A stretch of 64,000 nt of DNA from JACNIV01 sp965370415 (GTDB taxonomy: Bacteria > Cloacimonadota > Cloacimonadia > Cloacimonadales > TCS61), in contig CBDUTJ010000001.1 of NCBI GenBank assembly GCA_965370415.1, positions 1 through 64,000 of the forward strand, in the 5' to 3' direction. The notes under the pieces are model-generated. The model searched no databases. It was not told the origin of the DNA and was given only the letters and a program-made list of their open reading frames with translations. Below are positions 42,077 to 51,780 of the stretch, one piece after another; within the stretch, counting starts at the first letter, position 1; each line of letters starts with the position of its first letter. The position numbers were made by a program, and so were the translations under genes.

Positions 42077-43757
42077 TGTATGAATCCGGTCCTGTGTATT
42101 TATAAATATTTTTTTTAGAATATTCTTCGGTTAATTTATCAGATTGAAGATTCATCATACTGGAGACAACCTGAAGATTATTTTTTACTCTGTGGTGTAT
42201 CTCTTTGAGCATAATATCTTTTTCATAAAGTGATGATCTTAGTTCCTTTTCAGCTTTTTTCCGTTCTTTTATTTCATTTTGCAATCCTAAATTTGTATTT
42301 GCAAGTTCATGTGTACGAACTTGTACACGCTGTTCAAGTTCATCATTTATTTTCGTCAAAGCAAGGTTGGTTTTCCTTTTCTGCCTGTAACGGAAATAAA
42401 CAAATAAAATTAATTGCACTAAAATAAGAAAGAGCAGATAAAATCTAAGTCTAATTGCTTTTGCCTTTCCCATTTGCAGCTTGTAGATTTTATTATCTTT
42501 AAGCAGGATCTCTCTTTCTTTGTTTGTTTTTGCTACTTCGAAACTGGTTTGCATTTGTGCTATTTTTTCAGTAGTGGATTCATTGAAAATACTATCTTTT
42601 ATTGTGGAATACAGGTTTTCATATTTGTAAGCTTTAGGAAAATTACTTTGAGCTGCATACATTCCGGCTAAATATTTGTAATTGTTTTTAATTATATCTT
42701 TAGCAGAGATTTTATCAGCTATTTGAAGACTATTAAAAAGAAACTTTTCTGCTTTTTCATATTGTTTAAGTTGAACATATAAGTCACCGATATTCTTTTG
42801 AGTATTAGCAATTCCGAATTTATCATCGACGTCTTCTTTCAAGGATAAAGCTTGCTGGTAATAATCAAGGGCATTTTGTTTTTTTCCTGTGTTTTCATAG
42901 ACCACTGCAATATTGTTCAGGCTGGTAGCAGTTACTTTTTTTATGTTGTTCTCTTCGCTATATTTCAAAGCTTCAAGATAATATTGAAGTGCTAATTCAA
43001 ATTTTCCCATTTCTAGGTATACATTACCGATATTATTCAATGTTGATGCAATTGCTCTAATGTCATTATTTGCTTTCTTTAAACGTAGTGCTTCTTTGTA
43101 ATTTGACAGAGCCTTTTCAAAATTCAATAAACGTAGGTAGATATTACCTAAATTGTTCAATGTTGATGTAATATTTTTATCATTTAGTTCTTTTTTTATA
43201 TGCAGCGCTTGTAGAAAATTTTCCAGGGCAAGATCATAATAACAAAGACGATAATACACACTACCCAAATTATTATAAGAGCGTCCTAATAGGTGTTTGT
43301 CATTTATCTCGAGATTAATTTCAAGGGCTTGATTGTAATGATCCAGGGCAAGAGAATACTCGCTTTTAAACCAATAGATATGGGCAATATTATCCAGTGT
43401 GTTGGCTGTATTTTTCTTATCTCCCAGTTGATTAAATAAATGCAACGAATTATGGAAGTATTCTATGGCATTGTTATAATCACCTATTTTACGGAAGCAG
43501 ATTCCTATATTGCTAAGTGCATGGGCTTTTTCCAGAACATTGTTTTCTTTCTCAGCAAGTTCCAAAGCCTGAAAACCACATTCCATACTCATTTCGGAAT
43601 CAATTCTTCTGTAGGCAGTTGACAATTGATTTAAAATCCGTGGTTTTTCTTTGCCTACTACATTGTTCAATAATGTTTCCAGGCTATCAATTTTTGTATT
43701 TGCCAGAAGACTGCCAACCAGTATAATTAGTAAGCAGGTAATTAAGCTTCTTTTCAA
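42039..43757 (-). CDS. TPR sensor histidine kinase, N-terminal part (frameshifted)
   Basis: Signal sequence (1-19), then about eight TPR repeats (ALDHYNQALEINLEINDKH-type units, ~40-370), a transmembrane helix near 430 (LRFYLLFLILVQLILFVYF), a coiled linker and the start of a HisKA_2 domain, DIMLKEIHHRVKNNLQVVSS with the phospho-His. After EEYSKKN the frame runs into IYKYTGPDSYNVFGS and stops. In the other frame FINTQDRIHTMSLVHEK continues, as in the paralogue. It starts at TTG 43757 with GAGGG upstream. Sensing of an envelope signal through the TPRs is likely. Confidence 0.75.
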   Translation of the reverse strand: MKRSLITCLLIILVGSLLANTKIDSLETLLNNVVGKEKPRILNQLSTAYRRIDSEMSMECGFQALELAEKENNVLEKAHALSNIGICFRKIGDYNNAIEYFHNSLHLFNQLGDKKNTANTLDNIAHIYWFKSEYSLALDHYNQALEINLEINDKHLLGRSYNNLGSVYYRLCYYDLALENFLQALHIKKELNDKNITSTLNNLGNIYLRLLNFEKALSNYKEALRLKKANNDIRAIASTLNNIGNVYLEMGKFELALQYYLEALKYSEENNIKKVTATSLNNIAVVYENTGKKQNALDYYQQALSLKEDVDDKFGIANTQKNIGDLYVQLKQYEKAEKFLFNSLQIADKISAKDIIKNNYKYLAGMYAAQSNFPKAYKYENLYSTIKDSIFNESTTEKIAQMQTSFEVAKTNKEREILLKDNKIYKLQMGKAKAIRLRFYLLFLILVQLILFVYFRYRQKRKTNLALTKINDELEQRVQVRTHELANTNLGLQNEIKERKKAEKELRSSLYEKDIMLKEIHHRVKNNLQVVSSMMNLQSDKLTEEYSKKNIYKYTGPDSYNVFGSRKIIPFG

Positions 43758-43780
43758 CCCCTACCCTCTTAGTAGATTTT

Positions 43781-46700
43781 CTATTTTAATTCATTAAATA
43801 TAAATTTAAATGTTGTTCCACCTTTTCGAACGATATCACTTTCGGCATGGAGTTGTTGTGTCAATATGTTTACAAGTTGCATTCCAAAAGAACTTGGATT
43901 TTCAAGGTCAATTTCTTCTGGAAAATCTATACCGTCATTCCTGATAATTAATGTGAATTTATCCTTTTTATCTTTACTCAGTTTAATAATTATGTGACCT
44001 TTTTTATCGTCCGGGAAAGCAAATTTTATAGAATTGGTGATTAATTCATTAATTATTAAACCACAAGGAATAGCAGTGCTTATATTCAGGAATATGTCTT
44101 TAGCTTCAATGTTATAACGGATGCGTTTTTCTGAAACACCATAGGAAATAAACAGGTTACGCATTAATGAATTAATATAATCTCCAAAATTAGTCCTGGA
44201 GAGGTCTTTGGAACGATAGAGTTTCTCATGAACCAAAGACATGGATCTTACTCGATTCTGACAATTCTTGAATAAGTTGAGAGCATTTTCATCTGTTACA
44301 TGTACAGATTGTAATTTGAGCATACTGGATATGATTTGCATGTTATTTTTTACCCGATGATATATCTCTTGCAGCATAACTTCCTTTTCACGTAGAGAAG
44401 CCCTTAGTTCTTCCTCAGCTTTACGTATATCGGTTATATCGATGAATAGTTCAAAAGAGCCAATAAATTTGCCATCTTTAAATAAAGGGCTTGCTGTAAT
44501 GCTGGTAAGTCGTTTATCTTTATTTTTTCTGATTATATTTATTTCATATTTCGAAGATTTCCCATTCATCCGTTTTGCCGTTTCTTTCTGGATAGTTTTA
44601 AAACTCTTTTCTGAGACAAGATCTTTTACGTTCATTGTGAGTATTTCATCTTCAGTATATCCATAAATATCCAGAGCTGCTTTATTAGAAAACAGAAAGT
44701 TTTCGTTTTCATCAACAATAACCAAACCTTCTGCAATGGATTCTACCAGGTTTCTATATTTTTCTTCGCTTTCCACCAGTTTTTTTAAAGAGAGTTTGCT
44801 TACAGTTATATCTCGTACAACCAGAAGCACTTTATCTTCTATCATAGGAGAGATTCGCCCTTCAAACCAGTACTTTTTATTTTTAATATCTAAAGTATAT
44901 TCAACAGATATGGGAACTTGAGAATTAAGACTCTCCTCTATTTTATTCAGGAAATAAGTGGCTTTTTCTTCGTGAAAAACTTCATGCAGGGTTTTTCCTA
45001 TCATCTCTTCTTCAGGCTTATATAATAAATTCGGATTTGTTGGTGCAATTTCAAGATACTTACCTTTTCTATCAAGTACAACTATCAAATCATCCATACT
45101 TGAAAACAGTGCCCTGAATTGAGATTCAGATTTTATGATTTTCTCTTCAGTAATTTTACGACCTGTAATATCGGATGCTGTACCCAGTATTGATATCATC
45201 CCACTAATAACTGTTCTAACATTTGATACTTCGACCCAGCGTTCCTCACCCTTTTTGGTTATGATTTTAAATTCATAATTACTGATGACATCTTCACCCT
45301 TCAAACGGGAGAATCCTGTTTTCATTACCATATCCTTAAAATGAGGATGTACAATATCGAAGAAGTTCTTATTAAAAAGCTCTTTTTCAGTATAACCTGT
45401 AATTTCCAACATTGCAGGATTAACATATGTGAATTTTCCTTCCGGGTTAAAAGTATAAACAGCAGTTTTCAGGCTTTCAGTAAGTGACTTGTATTTTACT
45501 TCACTGGCAATGTATTTATCTTCGGTTTCCTTACGAATAGTTACTTCTTTTATTTTTTCAATATAGAGAAATAAAAGAAAAATTATCGCTAATACTCCAA
45601 ATACGATAATTATGATCAAAACATTTTTGAAACGATAATGATATGACTTATCTCTAGTAAGAAGTTCAATCTCTTTTTCTTTTTTTTCTACTTCATATTT
45701 AGCTTGGAGTTCCGCCAGTTTTTTTATGTTTTCTTCCGTATAAATGGAATTATGAAGAGTGCTGTATTTTTTATGAAACTCAAGAGCCTGCTCAAACTCC
45801 CCGATAGCAGTATAGTAATTTGCCATTGTTTTGTAATTTTCAGCTATCAGATCTTTAAGGTCTAACTCACCGGAAATTTTTAAACTTCGTGTGATCTGTT
45901 CGTATGCTTTTCCAAATCTATTGGTAGATATATACAATTCAGCAAACAAATTGCAGGTAATAGCAATACCTTCTTTATTGCCGATGCTTTCATGTATTTG
46001 AAAGGCTTTATTATTATAATCCAGAGCTGTTTTGTAATTTCCTTTTTCTTTAAAAATCGCAGATAAATTATTATAACAAATTGCCAGATCAAGATTCTGC
46101 TGCTGTTGTTCCATAATTTCAAGAGCTCTGTGGTAATAATCCAGTGCTTTATCATAATCTTTTAATTGTTGATATGCTAAAGCAATATTATGCATTGCTT
46201 TTGCATAGGATTTCTTATTTTCGTCCATACCTTTATATTCGAGAGATCTAAAATAGTATTCCAGAGCTTTCTCATAGTTACTTAAAGATAAGTAAACATT
46301 CCCAATATTATTAAGAGCGTTACCTATACCTACTTCATCCTTAAGTCCTTCATAAAGGTCTAAAGCTTTTAGATTGTATTCCAGAGAAACATAGAAATTA
46401 CTTAAACTGAGATTAGCAATTCCGATATTGACCATAGCTCGTGCTATGCCATATTTATCCTGGCTTTCATTAGCTATTTGTAATGCATCCTGATAGTAGT
46501 TTATGGCTATATTGTAGTCTCCCAGATATTCATTGGCTACTCCAAGTAAATTATATGCATCTACTTCTGATGCTTTTAGATCAAACTTCTCTGCAAGTGT
46601 TAATGCTTCATTTCCATATATAATGCTTATTGCTGGTTGAACATTTAAATTCAATAATGTTAATTCAATTAGAATATCTAATCTTTCTTTTGCGGATGCT

Positions 46701-46807
46701 TCTGGCAATAAATTTTGAAGGCTATCTATTTTTGTTGTGATGTCTGTGGAAAAAAGATTTGAAATGAAACCGATAATTACCAAAAAAACAAACAGCTTTT
46801 TTTTCAT
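43781..46807 (-). CDS. TPR-PAS sensor histidine kinase
   Basis: An intact paralogue of the neighbour. Signal peptide, TPR repeats to ~380, a transmembrane helix near 392-412 (NVLIIIIVFGVLAIIFLLFL), three PAS domains (~430-550, YTFNPEGKFTYVNPAMLEITG; ~560-680; ~690-800, GLVIVDENENFLFSNKAAL), then HisKA_2 (LQEIYHRVKNNMQIISSMLK) and HATPase_c (PCGLIINELITNSIKFAF; SSFGMQLVNILTQQL). No response-regulator receiver is fused, so a separate partner is expected. I use ATG 46807 because the signal peptide begins there; ATG 46819 is possible. Confidence 0.88.
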   Translation of the reverse strand: MKKKLFVFLVIIGFISNLFSTDITTKIDSLQNLLPEASAKERLDILIELTLLNLNVQPAISIIYGNEALTLAEKFDLKASEVDAYNLLGVANEYLGDYNIAINYYQDALQIANESQDKYGIARAMVNIGIANLSLSNFYVSLEYNLKALDLYEGLKDEVGIGNALNNIGNVYLSLSNYEKALEYYFRSLEYKGMDENKKSYAKAMHNIALAYQQLKDYDKALDYYHRALEIMEQQQQNLDLAICYNNLSAIFKEKGNYKTALDYNNKAFQIHESIGNKEGIAITCNLFAELYISTNRFGKAYEQITRSLKISGELDLKDLIAENYKTMANYYTAIGEFEQALEFHKKYSTLHNSIYTEENIKKLAELQAKYEVEKKEKEIELLTRDKSYHYRFKNVLIIIIVFGVLAIIFLLFLYIEKIKEVTIRKETEDKYIASEVKYKSLTESLKTAVYTFNPEGKFTYVNPAMLEITGYTEKELFNKNFFDIVHPHFKDMVMKTGFSRLKGEDVISNYEFKIITKKGEERWVEVSNVRTVISGMISILGTASDITGRKITEEKIIKSESQFRALFSSMDDLIVVLDRKGKYLEIAPTNPNLLYKPEEEMIGKTLHEVFHEEKATYFLNKIEESLNSQVPISVEYTLDIKNKKYWFEGRISPMIEDKVLLVVRDITVSKLSLKKLVESEEKYRNLVESIAEGLVIVDENENFLFSNKAALDIYGYTEDEILTMNVKDLVSEKSFKTIQKETAKRMNGKSSKYEINIIRKNKDKRLTSITASPLFKDGKFIGSFELFIDITDIRKAEEELRASLREKEVMLQEIYHRVKNNMQIISSMLKLQSVHVTDENALNLFKNCQNRVRSMSLVHEKLYRSKDLSRTNFGDYINSLMRNLFISYGVSEKRIRYNIEAKDIFLNISTAIPCGLIINELITNSIKFAFPDDKKGHIIIKLSKDKKDKFTLIIRNDGIDFPEEIDLENPSSFGMQLVNILTQQLHAESDIVRKGGTTFKFIFNELK

Positions 46808-46884
46808 TATATAATCCATACTAATAATTTATTGTTATTTGAAAATCTGGAACTTCTAATATTGTCAACTATAAAATAAGCTTA

Positions 46885-48699
46885 TCATAAATTGTTTAAT
46901 ATTTTTGAAGCAGTATTTTTGCCAATACCTTTAATTTGAGTTAAATCTTGTATGGTAGCTTTTTTGATGTTTTCAATAGAACCAAACTCTTGTAAGAGTG
47001 CAAATTTTGTAGTGAACCCAATTCCTTTGATCTTGTCCAGTTCACTTGTCAGCGTTCGTGAACTTCTGCGTTTCCGGTGAAAAGTTATCGCAAACCTATG
47101 GCTTTCATCGCGTAGTTTTATCAGCATCCTTAAAGCAGAAGATGATTTGGGAAGAATAAGGGAATCCTTTCTACCGGGAATAAAAATCTCTTCCAGCTTT
47201 TTAGCCAGCGATATCATCTCAATATCGCTAATCTTCATTTTTTCCAGGATTCTGTATGAAGAATTTAATTGCCCCTTTCCCCCATCGATAACGATCAAAT
47301 CAGGCTTTTCATGTCCTTCCAATTTCTTCAGATAACGTTCCAGAGTTTCTGCCAAGGAAGCATAATCATCCTGACCTTTTACTGATTTTATAATGAAATG
47401 CCTGTAATTCTTTTTCCTGGGTTTCCCGTTTTCAAAGAAAACCAGAGAAGACACAGTATCTGTACCCTGAATCGTGGAAATATCCAGGCAGATCATTTTT
47501 CTGGGTAATTTTTTCAGGTTTAGTTTGTCTTTCAGTTCTTTAATAGGAAAGATAGTTCGATTGCTTTTCCTGAGATATTTTAGTTTTTGTTCTTCCACAT
47601 AATTAAAAGCGTTTTCCCGGGCAATCGAGATCAATGACTGCTTTTCTCCACGCTGGGGAATCAGCAGCTTCTTTTTTAAAACCTGATTAAGAAATTCGTA
47701 CCCTTTCGGTTTTATCTGTAAAAGAATTTTATAGGGCAGATTATCCAGCTTTAAAGAATAATATTGTTCCAGGAATGCTTTCATCAACTCCGGAAGAAGG
47801 CTTCCTTCTACATTGTCCAGCGAATATATTTCTTTATTCAATAGCTTACCGGAAAGGATCTTAAGTACAGATACCGCTGCTTTTTTATCTTCTTTGTAAA
47901 TACCGATCACATCACGATTCTTATCATCTGTAAAGAACATGTTCCTGGATCGATTCAATTTCTGAATATTCAATATTTTGTCGCGTATCCCGGCAGCTTC
48001 TTCATACTTCATTTGCATGGATCTTTCATTCATTTCTTTTTTAAGATCTTCTATTACAATCTTGTTTCTACCACTCAAGAAATTTACTGCATTAGATACG
48101 GTCCGTTTGTAATCTTCTTTAGAAATTTGTCCAATACACGGTGCCGGACATTTGCCCAGTTGGAAATTAATACAGGATTTTTCAAAAGCAGGTTCTCCCT
48201 CAGTAATAATTCTTTTGCAGGTTCTCAGAGGAAAGATCCATTCCATTAACCTGATGGTTTTTCTGAGTGCTTTTGCATCTGTATAAGGTCCGAAATACCT
48301 GGAACCATCCTTTGTTACTTGCCTGGTTATAAAGACTTTCGGAAATGACTCTTTTATTGTAACTTTAATAAACGGATATTGTTTATCGTCTTTCAAAGAA
48401 ATATTATATTTTGGTTTGTACTTCTTTATCAGGTTAGATTCAAGTATCAGCGCTTGTTCTTCCGTTTTGGTCAGGATATAATCGAAATTGGTAACCTTTT
48501 TTACGAGATCTTTTGTTTTTGTATCAACCGGTGTACCTGAGAAATAGGAACGAACACGGTTCTTAAGATTTTTTGACTTGCCTACATAGATCACATCTTC
48601 TGCTGAATTCATCATCAGGTAAACTCCTGGTGAATCCGGAAGTAAAGATAACTTCTGTTTAATCTGCAAATTATTTTTCGCAAATTTTTTCTTATTCAT
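46885..48699 (-). CDS. uvrC: Excinuclease ABC subunit C
   Basis: The nuclease of nucleotide excision repair, 604 aa. N-terminal GIY-YIG domain (SPGVYLMMNSAEDVIYVGKS, ~23-100), Cys cluster CKRIITEGEPAFEKSCINF, UVR domain (DLKKEMNERSMQMKYEEAAG), UvrC RNase H-like domain (KPDLIVIDGGKGQLNS; SLAKKLEEIFIPG; RDESHRFAITFHRKRR) and a C-terminal helix-hairpin-helix pair (LLQEFGSIENIKKA; LTQIKGIGKNTASKI). It follows the histidine kinases on the minus strand but is probably a separate unit. Confidence 0.95.
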   Translation of the reverse strand: MNKKKFAKNNLQIKQKLSLLPDSPGVYLMMNSAEDVIYVGKSKNLKNRVRSYFSGTPVDTKTKDLVKKVTNFDYILTKTEEQALILESNLIKKYKPKYNISLKDDKQYPFIKVTIKESFPKVFITRQVTKDGSRYFGPYTDAKALRKTIRLMEWIFPLRTCKRIITEGEPAFEKSCINFQLGKCPAPCIGQISKEDYKRTVSNAVNFLSGRNKIVIEDLKKEMNERSMQMKYEEAAGIRDKILNIQKLNRSRNMFFTDDKNRDVIGIYKEDKKAAVSVLKILSGKLLNKEIYSLDNVEGSLLPELMKAFLEQYYSLKLDNLPYKILLQIKPKGYEFLNQVLKKKLLIPQRGEKQSLISIARENAFNYVEEQKLKYLRKSNRTIFPIKELKDKLNLKKLPRKMICLDISTIQGTDTVSSLVFFENGKPRKKNYRHFIIKSVKGQDDYASLAETLERYLKKLEGHEKPDLIVIDGGKGQLNSSYRILEKMKISDIEMISLAKKLEEIFIPGRKDSLILPKSSSALRMLIKLRDESHRFAITFHRKRRSSRTLTSELDKIKGIGFTTKFALLQEFGSIENIKKATIQDLTQIKGIGKNTASKILNNL

Positions 48700-48842
48700 A
48701 CTCTCTCATTAAATCTAATTTTCAATCGTTAAAAATTTGTTTCTAACTATTATTGTAAATAAAATTGTTTATTTAATTTGACAAAATTACGATTAATTAA
48801 CTATTTATTTAGTTGTTCAAAATAAAATTTGGAGATACTGAT

Positions 48843-50015
48843 ATGCACAAAAAGAAAATTGCTTATGGTATGATTTGCGCAAAAGTAACCGAGCTAAGTC
48901 CGGTAACAGATTTTTTTGATAATGCCCGGAAATACGGACATAAAATTGACCACCTGATAATTTGTTACAAAGACTATTATGATGACAATGTAATTGAACA
49001 ATTCAAACAATTTTGTAAGGTTACACTTATTCAAAGAGGACATGCTCCTTTTATTGAAAACAACCTGAAAGATATAGGTATGAATGATGATGATATATAT
49101 TCCATCATTGGTACTCCCTACCTTGAAAAATACAATAAGGTAGCTTATGGTACTGCCCGAAATTATGTAGTCTTAGCTGCAATATTCTTAGAAATTGATT
49201 ACCTGTTTTTCTTTGATTCAGATATTTTCCCAATAGTTTTAAAAGATTACAAAAATGGAAAATCTGAATTCGGGGAAATAGATTTTGTAGGTTCCCATCT
49301 AAAATATCTTCAACAAGATGATGTAGTGGTAACAACCAGTGATTATACAGGATATTACATCATTCCAAAAATGAACTTTCCCTACCTGATGGAGCTTTTA
49401 CAGGGAGTACAAAAAGAAGACAGATTCTATTATATTACTTCGGTAGACACTCCTGTTACAAGAGACAAATGGCAGGAAAATATATTCAATACAAATAAAG
49501 TTCTGGGTGGTAACCTGGCTATTGATCTGAAGCATTTGAACTTGCTACCACCTTTTTTTTCAACTATGCTTGTATTGGGCAATGAATGTTTCATGGGACG
49601 TGGAGAAGATACTTTATTCGGACCCATCATCTACAGTTTCGGTGGACGTTGTGTAGATATAGACCTGCTGGTTTTCCATAATTGTTTTGGAGATTTCCCT
49701 CACAAACCGGCAATCACTATCCAAAAGAACGTGGACCGTTTTTTCTATGCCTGCATGGGCTGGATCATTCGTAATCCGTTCTTTAACTGGTTACGGAATG
49801 AATTCAATTCCGAAGCAGAAACGATAAACACAGAAAAAAGATATCATGCATTACAAAAAGGCTGTAAATCAGCAGCGGAGTATTTTACAGATAAACGATT
49901 CCTGAATCTACCGCAGGCATTTGAAATGTCCTATAAAAAACTACCAGAAGATATTGATCATTTCTATAATTTAACTGATACCTGGAAAAAAATGAAAAAA
50001 TTATTAAACCAATAA
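48843..50015 (+). CDS. Putative glycosyltransferase, DxD type
   Basis: Starts at ATG 48843 with GGAG upstream, rather than TTG 48813. The 390-aa protein has an alpha/beta N-terminal domain and EIDYLFFFDSDIFPI, a DxD-like metal/nucleotide-sugar motif, followed by LGGNLAIDLKHLNL and ECFMGRGEDTLFGPI, which resembles the acceptor/ED site of GT-A transferases. I cannot name the family. It is followed 11 nt later by the GT-cyclic nucleotide fusion and then by a GT4 enzyme, so the three form a glycan-building operon. Confidence 0.7.
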   Translation: MHKKKIAYGMICAKVTELSPVTDFFDNARKYGHKIDHLIICYKDYYDDNVIEQFKQFCKVTLIQRGHAPFIENNLKDIGMNDDDIYSIIGTPYLEKYNKVAYGTARNYVVLAAIFLEIDYLFFFDSDIFPIVLKDYKNGKSEFGEIDFVGSHLKYLQQDDVVVTTSDYTGYYIIPKMNFPYLMELLQGVQKEDRFYYITSVDTPVTRDKWQENIFNTNKVLGGNLAIDLKHLNLLPPFFSTMLVLGNECFMGRGEDTLFGPIIYSFGGRCVDIDLLVFHNCFGDFPHKPAITIQKNVDRFFYACMGWIIRNPFFNWLRNEFNSEAETINTEKRYHALQKGCKSAAEYFTDKRFLNLPQAFEMSYKKLPEDIDHFYNLTDTWKKMKKLLNQ

Positions 50016-50026
50016 AGGAGTTTTTT

Positions 50027-51772
50027 ATGATAACATACATGGTGATCCCTACCTATTGGACGGGACAAAAAGGTGAATGGCAGGAAGGTGATAAAATTTT
50101 CGATCATCCTACACCTTTGAACGAAAAAGGTACTCTTGAAAGGACTTTGCAATCTCTTCATAATTTGGAAGATAAAAAATTTACATTGGTAATAGTTGGA
50201 ATTGCCACCAACAAGAAATACGAAAAACCAATGGAAGAAAAACTTAAAGAAATACTGAAAAAAGCAAACATTCCTGTTGATACGATCCTCTTTACAGAAT
50301 CTAAAATGAAAAAGATCAAAAATAAATTGTACAAAAAGTATGATGGCGAGGACATTCTAAGCTTGGATAATTATGCACATATTCGAAATATGTGTATTTT
50401 TCTTCCTTATATTCTGGATGCCGAAATTGCACTCCTCATCGACGATGATGAAATCTTTGAAGATCCAAAATTCGTAACCAAAGCCAAGGAATTTATCGGT
50501 AAAAGGTTTTATGGCAACACCATCGACGGCGTTGCAGGATATTATCTAAATGAAGATAATGAATATTATGATAAAGTGAACATTGTTCCCTGGATGACCT
50601 ATTGGGACCGTTTTGGTGAGAAAAGAGAAGCTTTCGACAAGATAATTGGTAGTGAACCCAGGTTGAAGCAGACGCCGTTTGCATTCGGTGGTGCCATGGT
50701 TATCCATCGTAACCTGATGCGTATAGTGCCGTTCGATCCTAACATAACACGAGGGGAAGATACCGATTATGTGATGAATGCCCGCATGTTTGGATTTAAT
50801 TTCTACCTGGATAATCAGTTGGCCATAAAGCACCTTCCTCCTTCCAAAAAACATCCTACCTGGAAAAGGTTTAGAGAAGATGTTTATCGATTTCTGTATA
50901 ATAAATCTAAATTCGAAACACAATCACCCAAAACCAATCTGCATGAAATAAAACCGGAAGATTTCGATCCCTATCCCGGTGAGTTCATGAAAAAAGACCT
51001 GGGAGATAAGATATTCAAAACAAATATTATCTTAGCTTTGAACTATCTGGCAGACGGTGATGTGGAATCCTGTAAAGAAACCATCAAGAATATTTACCTG
51101 GCAAAATATGACGCAATTCCACATTACAATACTTTCGAAGAATATCTTAAATTCCAGAAAAGCTGGAGAAAACTGCTGGAGAATACAAAAGGATTCGGGA
51201 ACGTTCTAAAAGATATAATCCTGGAAGGAATGGTTATCAAGTATGATAAATACCAGATCGAGAAAAAGAAAATTTTAGAGAAAACAGGTATACAAAAGCA
51301 GATGCACTTCAGTAAAATCGATCTTTTTAAAGGTTTTTCGAAAAAGGAATTACGTTCAATCTTTTTCATATCAGAGATAATCAATTTGAAGGCTGGAGAT
51401 TATGTATTCAAAGCTGGTAAAGTTAACAACAATATTTATATTGTTTTGAGGGGAATTCTACAGGTACTCAAACCTGTTAAAAATACTGATGATTTTGTAG
51501 TTGCCGAGATCAAACAGGGTGAACATTTCAATGAGACTGCTATTTTCTTCGAGTCTACTCACAAGGTGTCAGTTAGAGCAACTACAGAATGTGACTTAAT
51601 GGTTATCAATAGGAATAAAGCTTTGAAGATATTGAAAGAAGACAGCGAACTAGCAGCTAAATTGCTCTGGATAATATCTAAGAAATTAAGTGAGCGACTG
51701 ATGTATACAACCCAGAAATACTCTGAAACCAAAGAGCAGGTTTCCGATGTTTCCGATCATATGCAGAATTAG
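50027..51772 (+). CDS. Glycosyltransferase fused to cyclic nucleotide-binding domain
   Basis: Residues ~1-290 form a GT-A glycosyltransferase: MITYMVIPTYWTG, EIALLIDDDEIF (DxD) and ITRGEDTDYVMNARMFGF (ED acceptor motif). A helical region follows, then a complete cyclic nucleotide-binding domain (about 425-555): LKAGDYVFKAGKVNNNIYIVLRGILQVL and IKQGEHFNETAIFFESTHKVSVRA, where a GExA-type phosphate cassette would be; here it reads GEHFNETA, which lacks the usual Arg spacing, so ligand binding is uncertain. Such a domain on a glycosyltransferase is unusual. It could let cAMP-like signals control surface glycan synthesis. Confidence 0.8.
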   Translation: MITYMVIPTYWTGQKGEWQEGDKIFDHPTPLNEKGTLERTLQSLHNLEDKKFTLVIVGIATNKKYEKPMEEKLKEILKKANIPVDTILFTESKMKKIKNKLYKKYDGEDILSLDNYAHIRNMCIFLPYILDAEIALLIDDDEIFEDPKFVTKAKEFIGKRFYGNTIDGVAGYYLNEDNEYYDKVNIVPWMTYWDRFGEKREAFDKIIGSEPRLKQTPFAFGGAMVIHRNLMRIVPFDPNITRGEDTDYVMNARMFGFNFYLDNQLAIKHLPPSKKHPTWKRFREDVYRFLYNKSKFETQSPKTNLHEIKPEDFDPYPGEFMKKDLGDKIFKTNIILALNYLADGDVESCKETIKNIYLAKYDAIPHYNTFEEYLKFQKSWRKLLENTKGFGNVLKDIILEGMVIKYDKYQIEKKKILEKTGIQKQMHFSKIDLFKGFSKKELRSIFFISEIINLKAGDYVFKAGKVNNNIYIVLRGILQVLKPVKNTDDFVVAEIKQGEHFNETAIFFESTHKVSVRATTECDLMVINRNKALKILKEDSELAAKLLWIISKKLSERLMYTTQKYSETKEQVSDVSDHMQN

Positions 51773-51780
51773 GAGAATGT

